The notes beneath the pieces are model-generated. The model did not search any database, was not told the origin of the DNA, and was given only the letters and a program-made list of their open reading frames with translations. The position numbers were made by a program, and so were the translations under genes. Of a DNA stretch of 64,000 nucleotides, positions 32,492 through 44,773 are shown piece by piece (the stretch's first letter is position 1; every line of letters begins with the position of its first letter). The DNA comes from Micractinium sp. NFX-FRZ (taxonomy: Eukaryota > Chlorophyta > Trebouxiophyceae > Chlorellales > Chlorellaceae), in assembly GCA_029339195.1 (NCBI GenBank), contig JAPTJF010000345.1, positions 1 to 64,000 on the forward strand, written 5' to 3'.

Positions 32492-34655
32492 CACCGCCCT
32501 GGCTCTACCCCTGGCCCCGCCCCCAGCGGGAGGCAACACCCGCATGCTGCCGCCCCCTGCACGGCCCTTGCAGGCCCCATCTATGGGGCAGCGCGGCAGG
32601 TGCTGCCCGGCGCTTCCCAATCCCACATCTTAGCCCTCTCATCTTGCTTCACCGCCCCACTGGCACAGGCAGGAAGAAAGGAAGGTACCCAGTTTCGAGA
32701 TCAGACTTCCGTCATTCCTTCCTGTTACACCGTGTACGTGAGATGACGGTTCCACCTCAGGCTTACTGCCCCAACCATCCCCCACCGACCAATGGCCTGT
32801 TTACGCTTGAAATGCCCGTGCATCCCCACCGTGCTTGCTCAACCGCACCGACTGCGCAGGTGCATGCACCCCTCCTGGCGATTCAACCGCACGTCTCTGT
32901 GCTTCCATTTGCCGCACCCCTCTCTCGGCTAGACCTTGCCATCTGTTTGCGCTTCTGATGCTCCTCGATTCGTCCCGCTCCGCCCCCTTCCCCCACCCCA
33001 AGCGACCCCATTTGCATTGCTTGTTCGTGATGCCCTGCCCAGCCACCCAGGCCCCCAACCCTCGCTTGCGGGCGGTTGCCGGTGACCTGACACTTGTGTG
33101 CGCATGCCAACCTGCCTGCTTGTCGAGCGGGCCGCTTTGCTGCTGACTTGTAAAGGCCTCACTTGCCAGCCTGGCTGTAAACGCCCATCCACGCAGCCTC
33201 CAATGCTTCTACAGCAGCCTGGCTGCGGCTATATTTGTGCGAATAGCTGTTGAGACGCAGGCAGTGTACAAGGCAGGAAGGAAGGAAGGAAGGAGAGTTG
33301 CTGCCTGCAAGGGTTGTGGCAGCTGACACAGCTGACCTGGCAGGGCAGGCCTGCATCAGGCAGGATGGCAGGAGGGGGGCGCCAGCTCAGCGCTGCATCC
33401 GTCAGCTGCCGCCTCCGTTTCGTGCATGCAGCAGTGCAGAGAGCAACGCTGCTCTCCTGGAGGCCAGCTGTTACGTCCTGGGCTTATCCTCTTGGCATCA
33501 CAACCCCTCATCTCTCTCGGATGTGGGCACACCCAAGTTGTGTCCTGCACAGGCGTGCCGCAACCTGCGCCCGGCTCGGAGCCGCCTGCCCGCCTGCCCT
33601 CCTACCTGCCTGCCCGCCCGCCTGCCTGCCAGCAAGCCTGCCTGGGGCTATTTATCTGTGGCTAGAGGGATTAGAAGAGCACGGCCTGAGGGGCCAATTT
33701 AGTCGGCCCTCGCCAAGGGTGACGAGTGGTGGGCTGGGCTGGGCTGGGGCTAGGCTGGGCAGTGGACCAGGCTGCGGTACGGACCTCTTTTGATGGCCAC
33801 ATCTGCCACAGCGCTGAGCAGATTGATAGCCAGCTGCGCTCTGAGATCTGTCTTGGACACGAGTTTGGCTGGTGGGGTGGTGCTGTTGGGCTGTGGGCCG
33901 GTGTGGTTTGTTTTACTCTGCCCCCGACGCCCGACGTGTCCAACAAGCACCTAGGGTGAAGCCTGAGCTTTGTTCAGGTGTCGACATGGTTACAGGCAGG
34001 CGTTATGCGGCAGGCACAGCTTGGGCTGTCAGTGAGGCTCAGCAGCATCGCGCGCTTGGGCCGGCACCGATACCGGTGGCTGCCTCGTGGCTCGGTTGGC
34101 GTGAGCAACCCCGCCCAAAGAGGCGGGGTGGCACCTGTCAGCGGGCACAGCGCAGTGGCGAACTAGGGGGTGGGGGGTACGCTAGCAAGCAGATTCTCGG
34201 GGAGTGGGACAGGTTTGGTAGGGGTGCAGGATGCAGAGCAGAGTCTCAGAAAGTAGGTTCACAGGGATCAAGCAGTGGATCACTCGAAAGTGGGATCATT
34301 GAATCGGAGATCAGGGCATTCAGAGGAGGTTCAGAGGGGCAGGCAAGAATCCACACAATCTACACACGTGATGCCGTGAGCTCAACAGATCTAGAGCATC
34401 AGTATGGCCAACGGCATGGGTCAGGAAGCTGAGGTTACTGGTTCGTCAACAAAACGGCGCTGCCAGGCTGAGGGCGCAGCCTGGGATGCCAAAGGCGAGC
34501 CTGGGGTGCCAAAGGCGCTTGCGGCGGTGGCATCCGCTGGCCTGCTGCGGCTGGCCTGCTGCTGCTGGCCTAGCTGGCGCAGCGGCGCCAGCTGTGCAGT
34601 GCTGCGGACTGAGGCCTCGGTAGCAGGCCTGCCGCTTCAGCTGCTGCCGCTTGCA
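32492..34655. other. Intergenic, with dispersed short repeats
   Basis: No convincing exon in 2.1 kb. TGTAA occurs at 33149 and 33176 on the plus strand. A dispersed repeat lies at 32705-32752 (minus) and a weaker copy near 33240-33295 (plus). CTGCCTGC runs lie at 33590-33640, and a gggctgggctgggctgggg run near 33731-33760. Confidence 0.5.
32705..32752 (-). repeat. Dispersed short repeat, copy 2
   Basis: Reverse complement of the segment at 25-75: both share cctgttacaccgtgtacgt and, after an 8-nt gap, gagatgacggttcc. Each copy abuts a GGAA/TTCC microsatellite. Weaker relatives lie near 33240-33295 (plus) and 46108-46148 (minus). Confidence 0.6.
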
Positions 34656-36568
34656 TCACTGCTGCTGGCGCTGGTGCACAGCGGCAGCTGCTGCCAGCAG
34701 GGCGGCTGAGTCAGCGCTGACATGGTGGCAGAGCGCCGGCGCCTGCGCTGACAGCAGGGCAGGCGAATGCACGCTGCCCTGGCGCACCACCCCCCACTGC
34801 TGGCCCGGCAGCGGGGCAGCGGATTCGTCGCTGGCCTCGTGCAGCAGCGCTGGGGCGGGGCGCCCAGGGGTGCCCAGGGCAGGCACCGCGCCCTGCGGCT
34901 GCATGCCGGGGGCGGTGTACAACAGGTAGGGCTGCTGCTGCACTGACGCTGACGCCGGCTGGTGCTGCTGCTGCTGGACCGACGCTGCCGCCAGCTGCGG
35001 CTGCAGCCCCAGGGCTTGGCCAGAGGGTGCCGGCCCCACTGATGCTTGCAGCGCACCGGGCGGCTGTACAGCTCCGGAGCTGGCAGGCGGCATCAACATG
35101 TGCAGCAGGTGCATCAGCTGCGCCGAGTGCTGCATGTGCAGCTGGGCGGCCGAGGAGCCCTGCACCTGCAGCTGTGCGGCTGCCGCTGGCGGATGCGAGC
35201 TGTGTAGGTGCTGCGGGTACTGCGGCAGCTGGGGGTGCATCGTGAGCCCCACAGGCAGCACGGCCCAGGCGCTGGCAGGTGATGCGGGCGCTGGCACCCT
35301 GCCTGCACCCCCAGGTGTGCCCGGCATCATCACTCCCAGCTGGCACGCGTGCTGCGCCGCGTGGCCGCACATGGCTGGCGCAGCGGGGGCGGCGTGCACT
35401 GCCGCTCCCCCGGCGGCGGCTGCGGCTGCAGCTGGCACGTGTTGCCCTGCACTGCCCGCCCAGGTGGCCCCCGCCTGCGGGCAGCACAGGCCGTTCTCCT
35501 CTCCGTAGATCACAAAGAGGGCCGCCCTGCAACAAAGATTGGGAGAAGGAGGAGCGAGAGGAGGACAGATGACAGTTTGCGGTGTTGAGACTTGCAAAAG
35601 CAGTGAACTTGCTGGCCGGCATGGTGCACAAGCAGGCGTACTGAGGCACCTGTCATGCTGGGCCTTCCAGGCACAGGCAGAGGAAGGCAGGCAGGTGCTC
35701 ACGGTTTGCCCTTTGCAAGGCGCTGTGCAGGAGCCCGTCGTCGGGCGCTGCACACGCTCCCATTGGGACTGTCCCACAACCAACCAACCTCCCCACTGTC
35801 CCTCAACCAACCTCCCCACACCTCCATTCCCCAGCACTTGCCTGTGCAGGGCCTGCAGCAGCTCAAGGGAGACAAAGGCATACGGGCAGGGGTGCGCCGC
35901 CGCCCCTGAGCTGGCGCCGCCACCTCCCACCACCTGTCGGGGATGGGTGGGGCGGGGCGTGGGGGTGGTGGTTTGCTTGTTAGTTGTGTCGAAGGTGGGC
36001 CCAGTGAGCGGCAGTGATGTTGCTGCCGTCGGTGGCCTTGTCGGTGCAGCCTTGGGTCACCATCTGGAGGCATGATGGGGCAGTGCATAGCTCAGGTTGG
36101 GTTGGGTTGCGGTTGAAGGTGCTAACAGGTGAGTGGCATGGGGTGTGCCCGCTGGTGCCAGTGCCACCGCTGGGAGGCGAGGCTGGGGGCAACCAGCGGT
36201 GCTGGGGGTCAAGTAAGCGAGGGAGGGCAAGGGGCACTGTGCGGGGTTGTACCCTGCGGGAGATGGGCAGGCGCAACAGCCGGGCGGGACCAACAGCCGA
36301 GCTGCAACTGCCCCTTCACAACAGTGCCCCCAACCGCCAGCTGGCACCACATGCACACCTGTGACAGCTGGTGCAACGAGTCGATCACGGGGAGGGAGGC
36401 CACGGGAGGGCCCGCTGGGAGGGGCGTGCAGGCCGCCAATCCGTCCGCCGCCGCAACAGCGAGTCCGGCCGCCGCCGCCTCCGCTAGCCTTGCTATTGGC
36501 ATCGGCCTGCCCACGGGCGGGGCAGACTCTGCTGGCTGCGGGCAGGGGCGCTGTGGCAGCTGCGGCAA
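34656..36568 (-). CDS. Gln/Ala/Pro-rich protein of unknown family (5' end unresolved)
   Basis: Three exons are secure: about 36568-36359, 35933-35842, 35526-34656, in phase. Exon A ends PVIDSLHQLSQ; exon B (92 nt) reads VVGGGGASSGAAAHPCPYAF then VSLELLQALHR; the last exon opens AALFVIYGEENG and continues as a low-complexity region rich in Ala, Gln, Pro and His. Its divergent neighbour at 38.0-40.2 kb has the same exon order and the same 92-nt exon, so this is a real gene family. The intron after ALHR starts GC (AG|GCAAGT). The first exon could not be joined in phase: ATGs at 36803 and 36791 open a frame, but no good phase-0 donor is present. Low-complexity Gln/Ala/Pro proteins are often nuclear or RNA-granule proteins; that is a guess. 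Confidence 0.7.
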
Positions 36569-38036
36569 ACCCTATGCACGCAGGGTATCAAGCCGAGGGT
36601 GCACACTTTGGACCGGCGGCGGCAGCAAGCCTGGCAGCCCCAGCTGGCGGTGTAGCCTGGGACTGGGCCAGGGGGCACGCATAACCGGTCAAGAGACCCT
36701 GAGAGTGCAAAAACATTGGCACCCAGACCCGGAAGAATTGGACCCTTCGGTGAGTGCTGACCTGGCACCGTCCAAGGCGCGTCAAAGGCCATGGGCCTCA
36801 TGAGGTGTCGGTGCGGGCAGCACATCATCTGCATTGTGCAGGCCCGTTTGGGGGCCTGAAGAAGGGACTCGACCCAGCAGCGCGCTTCGAACGCAACCCC
36901 GGCCAAGGCAGCTGCCGCCGCCTTCAGGCGCCTTCTGCCGCCTGCAGGCCATGCAGCAGGGCCACCCACTCACAAATGCAGGCAACCCGCTGCCTGCAGC
37001 CCTGCTGGCAGCGTCGGTGCCCTTAATTTCCCTTGCGGCACAGGCAGCACCATGTGGGGCAACGTGTGCGTGCTTACAACGACGGCACGTGAGCTGCACG
37101 CCACGCTGTAGCTGAGGCCACCATTCTGGCTCGGGCGCCCGCGACACATGGCAGACCATCGGCGGCACGGTCTGCTGTACTGCTGGGGCTTGTCGGGCGC
37201 TGCCGCCCTCCGCCTTCCCCAGCAGCGGTTTAACCCGGCATCAGCCGGCCTAGGCGCCTGTCAGGCGTCAGTTGGGCCAACCCGTTTAGGAGGCGGCACC
37301 ATACAACCTGTGCCCTGAACCCTGTCAAAGTGGCACCACGCGCGGTTTACCCTTAATCATGTGAGTAGGGGTGGCCCAGGCCTGCCGGCAGAGGCAGCCC
37401 CTCTTCCACTCCCCCGGCCCCATGCACCACCAGACGGCAGCCCCGCCACGCGAGGCCGCCGCATGCATGGCATTTCCAGGCCACGACTGTTGCTTTTGCT
37501 CTTACGAACCAGCAGGTGTGCTGGGTTGTCGGGCCACACACATACTCATCCAGTACATCGGCACAAATGCTCCAAGCCCCCTCTTTCTATCTGGCTGACT
37601 CGGCAGCTGCATGGCTCCGACAGTTGACAGTTCTTACACTGCTGCTTTGCAATGGCATGCGTCCTGATGGTGCGGAGAGAACGAAAATAAAAGACCGGGT
37701 GACCACAGCTGCAAATTAATGGGCAGGGAGAGCGAGGAAGGGGAAGGGGGAGGGGACGCATGTGGGAGCAACGTAGTACAGGCAGTTGTAATTTAGTCTG
37801 CAATCGTATGAATGACGGGATGCACGCAGCCCACTGGGGCAAGCAATCATGCAGCGAGAGGCAAGCACCAGGTTGAAAGCATCAGAGAAGGTTGACGTCA
37901 GCACAACGTTGCCAAAGGCATTGCTGCCGATGCTTTTTGTGCCTCCCTGTCGGGCATTTGCCCCTCGGCTGGCCTGCCGAGCACATTGGCCGACCCGCGC
38001 AGAAGGCCGCGGGCTGTTGGACAGGTTGGCTAGCGG
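36569..38036. other. Divergent promoter region of the Gln/Ala/Pro paralog pair
   Basis: Holds the unresolved first exon of the minus-strand gene (candidate ATGs near 36791-36803) and the promoter of the plus-strand gene. No other coding signal. Confidence 0.45.
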
Positions 38037-38407
38037 ATGGACCGGCTTTGGGAGGCTATTTTGCGGCAGCAACAGCAGCAGCAGCAGCAGCAGGAAAGCG
38101 CGGAAACGGCGGAGATACAGGGTGAGTCGCACGCCAAGGGGGGGGCAGGCAGCGTCAGCGGGGATGGCAACCCGCCCGCGAGGCCCATCACCGCCCCTCA
38201 TTTAGCCCCTCCCCTGCTGCCTGCCTCTCCTCATGTCGGCCCAGCACATGGCGAACTGGAGCCAGCTATGCCTCACGGCCCTCCTGCCCAAGGGTTTCAG
38301 CAGCAGTTTGCCGAAGCTGTAGCACCTGAGCCCCCGCCTCAACGAGTGGTACCACGCCTCCTCTCTGTGCCAGTGCCTCAGGCTGTGCCCTCTTCCAGCC
38401 AGCCGAC

Positions 38408-38449
<42 letters not shown>

Positions 38450-40102
38450 CCCTCTCCCAACTGCAGCAGCATACCAGCGAGCAGGAGGCCGGACAACGCC
38501 CAGCCAGCAGCCTCCAGCGGGAGCGGCGCCTCGGCAACAGCTGCTGCCCCTCAAGCGGGGTCGGGCGGAGGAGCTTCCGGAGGGTGGGACTGCCGCAGCC
38601 AGAGGAGGTGCCCGCCCCGCTGCCCAAGCGCAGCAGCCACTGCAGCAGGCACATCGTGGGCGCGATTCGGCGCTGGAGGCCGCTGCAGCAGTGGCGGCAG
38701 CGGGCGGGCACGCCGCGCCGCCGCCGCGCACAGCCCTCCACCCGCCCCGTGCAGTGCCCTCCATGCCAGTGGTTGACAGCCTAGGGCAACTGGATCAGGC
38801 AAGTGGGTGGGATTTTTGCAAGTACGAACCCAGCACCATGGCTTACTGCATTGGGATCTGAGACCAGACGTGCGCGCTCGGTATGTGGGCAGCGCAGCCC
38901 GCTGTGCCCGCCCGTCTCCCCATCGTGCCCGCCGTACTTCTCACCACCCGCGCCTCAGCCCGCCCGTCCCATCCCCGCCCCCAGTCTGACTCCCACTAAG
39001 TGCAGTACATCTGGCCACACCCCTGCCGGCTTTCTGCAGGTGGTGCAGCAGCAGGGTGCGGAGGCACCCGGGGAGGGGCAGCCCTACGGGTACGCCATAG
39101 TGTCCCTTGGCCTCCTGCAGGCGCTGCACAGGCAAGGAAGGGGAGCAGCAGCTGCCTAGCCTGCCTGCCTGCCTGCCTGCCTGCAATGCCGATCAGCATC
39201 CAGTCGACAGCCTGCCTGCCTGCCTGGTTCGCCTGCCCTCGTGAGCATGTTGCTCCTGTGAACCTCAGTACTGAGCTCAGCTCCACCGGCCCTCCGCTCT
39301 GCCCTTGACTGCACGCAGGGCCGCCCTGTTTGCGATTCAAGAGGCTCGAAGCACGCAGGCGCAGGCGACGACTCACGGTGCTGCCCCTGTTGCAGCTTCC
39401 AGTGCAGCTGCCGTGCCAGCGCCAGCAGCTGTGCCTGCGCCAGCTGCTGCGCCTGCGCAGTACGCCGGCGGCAGGGGTAGTCCGGCAGCAAGCAGCGGCC
39501 CGGCACGCCAGGCAATGCAGCAGGCAGTTCAGCTGCAGAGGGTGGCACGGCCAGTGGGCGCAGCACAGCCGCGTGCAGCAGCGTTGCCGAGCTACAGCCA
39601 GCAGGCGCTGCAGCGGATGCGGCCTCCATCCGCGCCACCGATGTTTGCGCCCCCACCGTCGCTGGCAGCAGCCTCACATGGCGCCGCGCCCCCGCCGCTT
39701 GCTGGGCCAGCAACTGCAGGCACAGCAGCAGCAGCAGCAGCGGCAGCGGCTGGAGGGCAGCCGCTGCCTGAGCCGCAGGCTTTGCTTGGCCAGCCCCCAG
39801 GGCTGGGTGTGGGCATGCAGCCGCAGGCGGCAGCCCTGCTGCTGCCGCAGCAGTGGATGCCTCCTGGCATGCCAGGCTGGCCGCCCATGGGTGCCGCTGC
39901 CCTGCAGGTGGCAGCTCAGGGGCCAGGGCAGGCCCCTGCAGCGCCCTCCCCCCATGTCCCGCAAGTGAGCGTGGATGCAGCCCTGGCCGCCGCCATGCTG
40001 TCTGCGCTGCTGCAGCAGCAAGGAGGTGAGGAGGCACCACCGGCGGGGGCAGCCGCTGCAGGGACACCGGCACCCGCTCAGGGCTGGCAACTGTACCAAC
40101 AG

Positions 40103-40177
<75 letters not shown>

Positions 40178-40210
40178 CCGCTGCAGCCGCCACCGCCGCC
40201 ACAGCAGTGA
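38037..40210 (+). CDS. Gln/Ala/Pro-rich protein, paralog of the divergent neighbour
   Basis: Exons 38037-38121, 38245-38798, 39040-39131, 39319-40210 give 540 aa. It starts MDRLWEAILRQQQQQQQQQE, has internal Gln runs, then the conserved block PVVDSLGQLDQ / VVQQQGAEAPGEGQPYGYAI, VSLGLLQALHR / AALFAIQEA, which aligns exon by exon with the minus-strand gene at 34.7-36.6 kb. The C-terminal exon is Pro/Ala/Gln-rich and ends in a long uninterrupted polyGln run followed by EPLQPPPPPQQ. Introns 2 and 3 both start with GC (CAG|GCAAGT, AG|GCAAGG). Intron 1 (123 bp) has no stop and is a multiple of three, so a retained form would still be open. No known domain is recognised. Confidence 0.76.
40104..40178 (+). 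repeat. (CAG)n polyGln tract
   Basis: An almost uninterrupted run of about 24 CAG codons near the C-terminus of the plus-strand Gln/Ala/Pro protein; a shorter one is at 38404-38450. Such tracts are expected to vary in length between strains. Confidence 0.9.
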
Positions 40211-41900
40211 GCTGCCCAGGCTGCACTGTGATGCTAGCTTCGTGCCCCTCCCGTAGCACCTGCCACCCGGTGCAAGAAAAGTGCTGTGTACTTTACGCCT
40301 GTGCTGCTTCCTCCTGGGTAGCCGGCATGCCGTCCCGTCATACCCTTAATCCTCACCTCTCTTAGCTTGCCTGCTCTGAATAAGCCTTCTGAAGAGGGGC
40401 GTCTTGTTGCTCCTGCAAAACACATTTGTTCCTATGTAGCCCCCCTTGTTTCATACCTGTGCTGCTCACATCACCCCTCCCTTCTAGACACACCTTCTGT
40501 TTCCCCGCGCATTGCACTGCCTTTGCTTCCATATCTGCAACTGTGCGTGTGTTGCCGGGCATGAGCGCGCCCCAGCAATCCACTGCCCCCGCCCCGTCTG
40601 CCCTGCACTGCTACCAGAGTCAGCCTTGCCGTGTCTTGACCTCGCACTGCCTCTGCCGCCCCTTCTGAGTGCTTCTACCCACTGCTGTCCCGCTCCCACA
40701 TTGGAGGGAGCTTCCGCCCCGGTTGAATGGCTCATCCCCCGCCCCGCCATCCATCGTCAGCATCATCTGACACCCCACCCCCCCACCTGTCCCCCGAGGG
40801 CCTCAGCCCTGTTGAACCGCGTCCCCTCGGTTGACCCGTGCCTCCTCGTGCCTCATGCCGCCGTGCTTGTTTGCGTTGCCTGCATTTGTTAGGCTCTGCT
40901 CTGCCCTCATTGCGTTGCCTGCATTTGTTAGGCTCTGCTCTGCCCTCACTGCGCCTCCCTGTAACCGCGGCCTTCCCGGGCTCTGCAGGCTGCGGTGTAG
41001 TGCAACGAACTGCCATGCAATGCTCCCATGCAATGCACTGCCGCTTGAGCCTCACCAACTCAGAGCTCAGCGGCGGGCACGAAGCATTGGGCGGCAGACG
41101 GTGGCAACAAGCACGGTGCTTCCCCCCTTGCTGTTCCCCTCAGACCATGCTTGCCAGGTGGCGCACACGCCAAGTTGTGACCGCCCAGCACGGACGCCAA
41201 CCTTGCCTTGGCTACCGATTAGTATGTTCAATGCCTGGTTCTCACTGCTCCACCCTCTCCCGCGTGTGCTGCTCAAGACTCTTTGCCTCCCCTGCGGGCA
41301 CGCTTGCGCTGCATGATAGCATGTGCCTGCCCACCCTGGCGCGAGCCTGTCAGCTTGCCTGCCAGCTCTCCTGTGTGTGACCTGCCCACCAAGCGGCCGC
41401 GCTTCAAGCTCTCCCCCTGCACATGCACCTGCAGCTTGCTGCTGCGCCTGTACCACCCCGCTCTCTGCCGTCTGCTCTTGTTGTTGTTCCCCTCTCCCAG
41501 CCTCAGCATAACACCAGCGTGGTAAATTGCTGAGGCTGGCTGTGCTGGCGCGTGATGGGTGGAAGAGATGAGCTTGTGGTCTGCCTCGTCTCGCATTGCT
41601 TCAAACAGGGGTACTCACTTGTGCTTGGCAACTGACCTGGCACTGCTTCCCTTGCTCGACCTCAGCATGCCCATGTGCCATGGAGGGGTTTGGTGTGAAG
41701 CAATTACAAGTGAAATAAGGGAGCAGGCATACGCTCACGAGTGAGAGGCGCATGTTATGCAACAACCTGGCTGCGGTGATGCAAATTGAGAGCACGGGGA
41801 ATAAGGCAACATCAGACAAAGTGCGTGGCTCGGGGGCAGGGGGTGAAGCTCATGATCAGCGTGAGCTTGAGTGCCGCATCTAGGCAAGCCTCGGCCTCGA
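40211..41900. other. Intergenic, with a short tandem repeat
   Basis: A unit of about 37 bp (gcgttgcctgcatttgttaggctctgctctgccctca) is duplicated at about 40876-40950. The stretch 41395-41450 is similar, in inverted orientation, to 49160-49225, a dispersed repeat. The tail near 41745-41800 resembles 54030-54090 (tatgcaacaacctggctgcg against catgcaacaacctgggtgcg), showing that the 41-43 and 54-57 kb loci are duplicates. No gene. Confidence 0.5.
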
Positions 41901-42726
41901 GGGTGGCAGCACGTGTTTATGCACTCACCCACCGTCCGGCAGCAGGGGCTGTGCTGGCAGCAGTGGGCGCATTGCGAGGCACCCGCATCCCAGTACTGCA
42001 CCGTGCACGGGCACATCTCAGGCGGGGGCGGGAGGCACGTCGTGCGTAGCGGGGGCACTTGATTGGCGGCAGAGGGTACTTGGCGGGAGGCGGTGGGTAC
42101 TTGGTGGGTGGCGGTGTGTACTTGGTGGGTGGCTGGGTGCACCCCTTTGCCTCGCCTGGCCTGTGTGTTTTGCAGGGGGAAGTGGGAGTGGGAGGCAGCA
42201 GGGGAGAGTGACAGGGCGTGGGCACAGAAGTGGCGGCACTTGCAGAGAGTGTGAGGCCAGCAATCGAGCACGAAGGGGGGGCAGTGGGGGAGGGTGCAGA
42301 GGACACAGGAAGAGAGACCGCCACGCCTGCTGCAAGGGGGCAGTGCATAGAGCAGCACAGCTGGGCGCAGCGGGGGATGGTGAAGGAGAGCGTGGGAAGA
42401 GAGGCGGTGGCGCCTGCAGCAAATGGATGGCGCAGGGAGCAGGGCAGAGGGCGGCTGGCGGGAGGCGGGGGCATCTGGGCACGCCCAAGAGCCCTCAGGG
42501 CCCCAGCCCACCTGCCGCCCAACTTCCTCGCATGGCCCAAGGGCCTGGGAGCCTTGAGCCAATCTAAGATCTCTAGAGCCCTGCGCACCCAGCATGCTTC
42601 CATGGCTGTGCGCCCCTCGGGCTGCCCACCCCCCACTGTCCACCGCCTCGTGGCAGCCCAGCCCTCTTACATGGTGATGGCGGCCAGCAAAGTGAGGACC
42701 AGCACAACGGCCCTGGCCCGCCGCAT
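41901..42726 (-). pseudogene. Frameshifted paralog of the YPPPP wall protein
   Basis: Exon 1 (42726-42671, 56 nt) encodes MRRARAVVLVLTLLAAITM. The next exon starts at 42160 in the right phase and reads PGEAKGCTQPPTKYTPPPTK with only three full heptad-like units. The Cys domain that should follow (MCPCTVQYWDAGASQCAHCC, SPCCRTVGECINTCC) is in a different frame; the shift lies between about 42030 and 42060, with no splice sites to bridge it. Cys spacing matches the intact protein at 54.2 kb (CWC, QC..CC, C..TVGEC, C). Either a decayed copy or an intact gene with a sequencing indel. Confidence 0.75.
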
Positions 42727-42734
42727 GTTGGCTG

Positions 42735-43470
42735 TTCCCTGCACGGAAGGAGGGTGAGAGGGAGGGGGAGGGGACGGAAGTCGGGCTACTCAGTGGAGTT
42801 CCTGGGCGTTGCGTGGGGGTGCACTTTGGATAGGCCCGTCCCGCGAGGGGCGAGGGGAGGGGAGGGACCACTCGCCCATGGCCACACCGTGGGGGGGCCT
42901 GGGGCAACGCTACAGTGGGTGGGGTGCTGTGGAGCGCTCACCTTTGGACACCGACGGCTTGTTGCGGCCTCCTCCCCCGCCCTACCGTGGGGCCGCCTCT
43001 TCCTCCCCACCCAACAATGGGGCCGCCTCACCCACAAATTAGCCGTCCAAGGCAGCCAGCCAAGGCCGTCCAGGCCGTCCAATCCGCCCACCACCACCCA
43101 CCCCCCGCTCAAACTCCGCCCTTGGGCCTGTGCCCGTCTCTACCTACCCTCCACCCACCAAGCAGGCACACCAGGGTTTGACAGCACCAGATCAGGAGCA
43201 ACACACACAGGACACCCTGCAGGCAAAGGAATGGCAGCCCCCCTCGGGTATGGCAGCCAGATGCAGAGGGAGTTACCTTGGATGTGTGGGTGAGGGACCT
43301 AGTGGAATTTAGGGCTGGAAGGTGCTTCTCACTGGTGCCGTGTTATGCCCTCCAAGGTGCCACGTGGCAACCGCAGTGGTAGAAACGCATCAGCCAGGCA
43401 CTCCTGAGTGCCCTGGACCAGCCTTTGCCCTGACCCCCCACCTCACATACAAGGTAAGTAAAGGTAAGCG
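42735..43470 (-). promoter_or_regulatory. Leader intron and G-box module (copy 2)
   Basis: Minus-strand donor ATCCAAG|GTAACT (GT at 43276), acceptor CGTGCAG| just upstream of ATG 42726, and a G-box CACGTG at 43361-43366 in ccaaggtgccacgtggca. Further upstream, cctcacatacaaggtaag near 43441 is also shared with copy 3 near 57754. Confidence 0.6.
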
Positions 43471-43917
43471 CCTCTCTCTCGGGCAGGCCTGCCACCCGGC
43501 CTTCACTGGCCTGCCCGAGCTGCCTGCCGCTGTCCTGACAAACCCTGGCACTGGACTGGCCTCGGATGCCTGCACCAGCCTGGGCAGGGTGGGCGTGTCG
43601 CCGGCACTCCCGGTGGGCTGCTGTGCACACGGAAGGGTCAGCTGGTGCTGCGCTTGAACTGATGCACGGGTGGCGGTGGCACTGCAGCACGCCATGTCAT
43701 TTGACCACGTTCCGTTCCCTTGTGGCATCATCACTGCTTGTGCCACAGTGCCTGCTTAGTGCACGCTGGCGACGGCAGTCCAGCAGCCTGTCGAAGCCGG
43801 GCGGCGGGCAGATGCATTCGCAAGGCCGGTGCTGCCGGCCAACAGCTAGCTGGCACAGCATCGCCAGCTAGGCAATGCTACAGCGTAGGCGTTCCTCTTT
43901 CAAGCTGCTACTGCTTG

Positions 43918-44246
43918 CTTAACTGCTGCTGACGCTGGTGCACAGCGGCAGCCGCTGCCAGCAGGGCGGCTGAAGCAGCGCTGACCTGCTGCAGAGCGCC
44001 GGCGCCTGCGCTGGCAGCAGGGCAGGCGACTCGAGACTTCAAGCTGTCCTGGCGCACCACCCCCCACTGCTGGCCCGGCAGCGGGAACCTTTCAAACCCT
44101 GCTCACACTCCTGCACGGCCCTCAAAGCTACCATGCCTTGGTTAAACCCTGAACTTGCCTGTGCAGCGCGTGCAGCAGGGAAGTGACACAGACGCGCAGC
44201 GGCAGGGTGCGCCGCCCCACAGCTGGCGCCGCCACCTTGGTCCACC
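43918..44246 (-). pseudogene. Broken third copy of the Gln/Ala/Pro family
   Basis: Two pieces match the gene at 34.7 kb. 44246-44155 corresponds to the 92-nt exon (GGGASCGAA in one frame, LLHALHR in another, so it is frameshifted) and keeps the GC donor AG|GCAAGTT. 44085-43918 corresponds to the gene end (LPGQQWGVVRQ, then AAAAAVHQRQQQ). Most of the long last exon is deleted between them. Confidence 0.8.
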
Positions 44247-44773
44247 TGCCAGGGATGGGTGGGGCGTGGGGCGTGGGGTTGCGGCTGTGATTGTCCCTTG
44301 CGTCGAAGGAAGGTGTGGTGAGTGGCATGGTTTAAACCAGGCCAGGCAGAGCTGCTCACAATCCATGGGCGGGTTGCCTGCCGCCGGCGTGAGCTGGCGC
44401 AGCAGGGCGTTGGGAGCTCGAGTCGGCGGCCTTCAGCGATCGGCCCTGTTTGGGCTGTGCCTGAACCAGCCTGCTTGGCTGCCTCCGAGAAACAAACAAG
44501 GACGTCTCGAAGAGAAAGGTGAGGAGGCACCCTCGTCCAAGGCCCGACTGCCACCGGTTTGGAGCTCCAAGGCAGCTCTGCGATTCCAGCAGGCCTCGCA
44601 AGGCGTGGTGGGAGGCTGATCCGGCGGCAGCAGCTAGAGAGGGCACCAGAGCGCTCAGAGCGCCAACACCAGCCGCCGGCGGTGAAGTGCCGCCGCCGCC
44701 GCCCACACACATACCTGTCTCAGAGGCTGAGCCTCCCACCGCTCTGCCTCCCTGCAGGCGCACCCCCCTCGCC

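Noticed and set aside
39156..40259. 367-codon minus-strand frame with polyalanine
   Set aside because: Antisense reading of the CAG tract and Pro/Ala exon of the plus-strand gene.
40831..41380. Possible secreted protein with repeated LPAFVRLCSAL
   Set aside because: The repeat is a simple 37-bp DNA duplication; there are no splice partners and no family support.
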